Positions 5,134-6,553 of a DNA stretch of 6,553 nucleotides are shown piece by piece; the first letter of the stretch is position 1, and the number at the start of each line of letters is the position of its first letter. The position numbers were made by a program, and so were the translations under genes. The stretch is taken from assembly GCA_029861675.1 (NCBI GenBank), contig JAOTYV010000268.1:1-6553 (forward strand), in the 5' to 3' direction. A model generated the notes under the pieces. The model saw only the letters and a list, made by a program, of their open reading frames with translations, was not told the origin of the DNA and searched no databases. This stretch comes from Alphaproteobacteria bacterium (lineage in GTDB: Bacteria; Pseudomonadota; Alphaproteobacteria; UBA8366).

Positions 5134-5748
5134 ATGGTCATCCTCGGACTCACCGGCTCGATCGGCATGGGAAAGAGCACGGCGGCGGCGATGTTGCGCC
5201 GGCTCGGCGTGCCGGTGCACGATTCCGACGCGGCTGTCCACCGGTTGCTCGGCCCCGGCGGGCGCGCCGTCGCCCGCGTCGAGGCGGCCTTTCCCGGCGT
5301 CGTTGCGGACGGCGCGGTCGACCGGTCGGCGCTCGGCAAGCGCGTGTTCGGCGACGCGGACGCGCTACGGCGTCTCGAAGGCATCCTTCATCCGATGGTC
5401 GGCGCGGAAAAGGGCCGGTTTCTGCGCCGCTGGGCGGAGCGCCGGGTGCGGGTCGTGGCGCTGGACGTGCCCCTGCTGTTCGAGACCGGCGGGGAGCGAC
5501 GGTGCGACGCGACGATCCTGGTGACCGCGTCGGCGTTTGTGCAAGCGGGCCGGGTGCTGCGGCGGCCCGGCATGACCGCCAAGCGTCTGGCTGAAATCCG
5601 CGCTAAGCAGATGGCGGATGGCGAAAAGCGCCGCCGCGCCGATTTCATCGTGATGACCGGGAACGGCTTTAATTCGACCTTGCGCCGACTCACCGGGATC
5701 GTCAGATTGATGGAACACCGAACCGGATGCCACTGGCCGCCGCGCTGA
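5134..5748 (+). CDS. coaE: Dephospho-CoA kinase
   Basis: CoaE phosphorylates the 3'-hydroxyl of the ribose of dephospho-CoA with ATP, the last step of coenzyme A synthesis, in the cytosol. The 204-residue product starts MVILGLTGSIGMGKST, with a Walker A loop at 8-16 (Lys14). DSDAAVH follows with Asp30 and Asp32, the second near the substrate. LHPMV (85-89), ALDVPLLFETG (109-119) and the lid/adenine segment R-x-G-M-T...R-x-x-K-Q...EKRRRADFIV (143-173) complete the family order. A GGGG stretch 5 bases before the ATG can serve as a weak ribosome-binding site in the 15-base gap after aroE. Length and all key residues are normal. The C-terminus (HRTGCHWPPR) is not conserved-looking. Confidence 0.96.
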   Translation: MVILGLTGSIGMGKSTAAAMLRRLGVPVHDSDAAVHRLLGPGGRAVARVEAAFPGVVADGAVDRSALGKRVFGDADALRRLEGILHPMVGAEKGRFLRRWAERRVRVVALDVPLLFETGGERRCDATILVTASAFVQAGRVLRRPGMTAKRLAEIRAKQMADGEKRRRADFIVMTGNGFNSTLRRLTGIVRLMEHRTGCHWPPR

Positions 5749-5776
5749 CCCCGCGGGCCGGGACCGTTCCGGCGGC

Positions 5777-5801
5777 ACGTTACAGCGGTACGTTACAGCG
5801 G
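5777..5801. repeat. Two-copy 13-base tandem repeat before dnaQ
   Basis: ACGTTACAGCGG occurs at 5777-5788 and again at 5790-5801, a 13-base period with one intervening T. It occupies the 71-base gap between coaE and dnaQ, ending 18 bases before the dnaQ ATG. It may be a recent slippage duplication or a repeated protein-binding site. No promoter hexamers are convincing around it. Confidence 0.7.
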
Positions 5802-5819
5802 AGCGGCAGAACCGACATC

Positions 5820-6488
5820 ATGCGCGAAATCGTCCTCGACACCGAGACCACCGGGCTCGACCCGAATGCCGGACACCGGGTCATCGAGATCGGCTGTATC
5901 GAGCTGGTGAACCACATCCCCACCGGCGAGACCTACCATCAATATATCAATCCCGAGCGCACCATGCCGCAGGAGGCGTTTGCCGTGCATGGGCTCTCGG
6001 AAGCATTTCTCGCGCAGCATCCGGTATTCGCCGACGTCGCCGCGGCGTTCGTCGATTTCATCGGTGACGCGACGCTGGTGATTCACAACGCGGCGTTCGA
6101 TATCGGTTTTATCAATGCGGAGCTGGCGCGGCTTGACCGGGACACCGTGCCGATCGGACGTGCGGTCGATACGGTGCGGATGGCGCGCGCCAAATTTCCC
6201 GGCGCCCAGGCGAGCCTGGATGCGCTCTGCCGCCGCTTCGAGATCGACAATTCGGCGCGCACCAATCATGGCGCCCTGCTGGACGCGGAATTGCTGTCGC
6301 TGGTCTATCTGGAATTGATCGGCGGGCGGCAGCCGGGGCTGGAACTCGCCTCGGCGAAGCGCGAGGGCGGGTCCATCCAAGCGGAGCGGCCGCTCCGGCC
6401 GGCGCGGCCGCATGCGCCGAGCGCGGATGAGTTGGAGGCGCACGCGGCGCTGGTCTCGACGCTGTCCGACCCGCTCTGGCGGCGCTGA
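5820..6488 (+). CDS. dnaQ: DNA polymerase III epsilon subunit (3'-5' proofreading exonuclease)
   Basis: The epsilon subunit proofreads for the replicative polymerase by removing mispaired 3' nucleotides. The 222-residue product has all DEDDh exonuclease motifs: Exo I DTETTG (Asp7, Glu9), Exo II HNAAFDIGFINAEL (Asp94), and Exo III HGALLDAELL (His150, Asp155). Right after the catalytic domain, QPGLEL (171-176) fits the clamp-binding pattern and sits where E. coli epsilon carries its weak beta-clamp motif. A basic, Pro/Arg-rich linker (about 179-200) and a short C-terminal helix (AHAALVSTLSDPLW) follow, the latter presumably contacting the polymerase alpha subunit. The ATG at 5820 places the catalytic DTETTG at the usual distance. 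The next upstream in-frame ATG (5727) would overlap coaE and add 31 unrelated residues. No good ribosome-binding site is seen. The location near the origin matches other alphaproteobacteria. Confidence 0.95.
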   Translation: MREIVLDTETTGLDPNAGHRVIEIGCIELVNHIPTGETYHQYINPERTMPQEAFAVHGLSEAFLAQHPVFADVAAAFVDFIGDATLVIHNAAFDIGFINAELARLDRDTVPIGRAVDTVRMARAKFPGAQASLDALCRRFEIDNSARTNHGALLDAELLSLVYLELIGGRQPGLELASAKREGGSIQAERPLRPARPHAPSADELEAHAALVSTLSDPLWRR

Positions 6489-6497
6489 AGATCCCGG

Positions 6498-6547
6498 GAG
6501 CTAGACCGTTACTTGTTTAAATCGGCTCAAGTGAGATGGTCTATCTC
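6498..6547. terminator. Two-part inverted repeat after dnaQ (terminator or dispersed-repeat candidate)
   Basis: GAGCTAGACC (6498-6507) pairs with GGTCTATCTC (6538-6547) at nine of ten positions. An inner stem ACTTG (6511-6515) pairs with CAAGT (6528-6532) around a 12-base loop. The structure starts 10 bases after the dnaQ stop in a stretch that is markedly less GC-rich than the genes. Only a short TTT follows before the window ends, so an intrinsic terminator is plausible but unproven. The shape would also suit a short dispersed palindromic element. Confidence 0.4.
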
Positions 6548-6553
6548 TTTGAT

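Noticed and set aside
4156..5241. 361-codon minus-strand open frame across aroE and coaE
   Set aside because: It spans the boundaries of real genes on the other strand and has no recognisable motif.
5727..5819. Upstream extension of dnaQ to an ATG at 5727
   Set aside because: It would overlap coaE by 22 bases and add 31 residues unlike the family. DTETTG near the N-terminus favours 5820.
1..6553. GC-skew switch at the putative origin
   Set aside because: I counted G and C by hand on a few 60-base lines of each arm. The left arm was C-rich but the right arm was mixed, so I do not claim a switch from this window.

Overview
The window reads as a replication-origin segment of an alphaproteobacterial chromosome. 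The gene order hemJ-hemH-hemE (minus strand) / intergenic / DUF299 kinase-pyrophosphorylase - maf - aroE - coaE - dnaQ (plus strand) is the conserved cluster known around the origin of Caulobacter crescentus and Rickettsia prowazekii. In those genomes oriC lies between hemE and the DUF299 gene (the 'RP001' gene). Coding DNA is GC-rich and genes are tightly packed. No CtrA-type TTAA-N7-TTAA site is visible in the intergenic region, which argues against a Caulobacter-like regulatory design. A Rhodospirillales-like or other early-branching alphaproteobacterium is my guess, not a demonstrated assignment.

Left arm (1-2448, minus strand): three late heme-biosynthesis genes transcribed away from the intergenic region. 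hemE (uroporphyrinogen decarboxylase) overlaps hemH (ferrochelatase) by 4 bases (ATGA). hemH is followed 18 bases later by hemJ (protoporphyrinogen oxidase), which runs off the left edge.

Centre (2449-2804): 356 bases without a credible gene, interpreted as oriC. It holds a 40-base stretch of 20% GC next to hemE, with a TATAAT -10 box for hemE and a perfect 9-4-9 inverted repeat. It also holds an imperfect dyad, one perfect DnaA box (TTATACACA, minus strand) with weaker neighbours, a second perfect 9-4-9 inverted repeat, a pair of near-consensus DnaA boxes on the plus strand next to the DUF299 gene, and five GANTC sites.

Right arm (2805-6488, plus strand): the DUF299 regulator, maf and aroE are essentially contiguous (2-base gap, then ATGA overlap). 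coaE follows after 15 bases and dnaQ after 71 bases containing a 13-base tandem repeat. After dnaQ there is a two-part inverted repeat at the right edge, probably a terminator or a dispersed repeat. Genes on both arms point away from the putative origin, so transcription runs with both replication forks. The genes are housekeeping (heme, shikimate, CoA, nucleotide sanitation, proofreading). The interest lies in the fine structure of the origin and its overlap with the hemE promoter.
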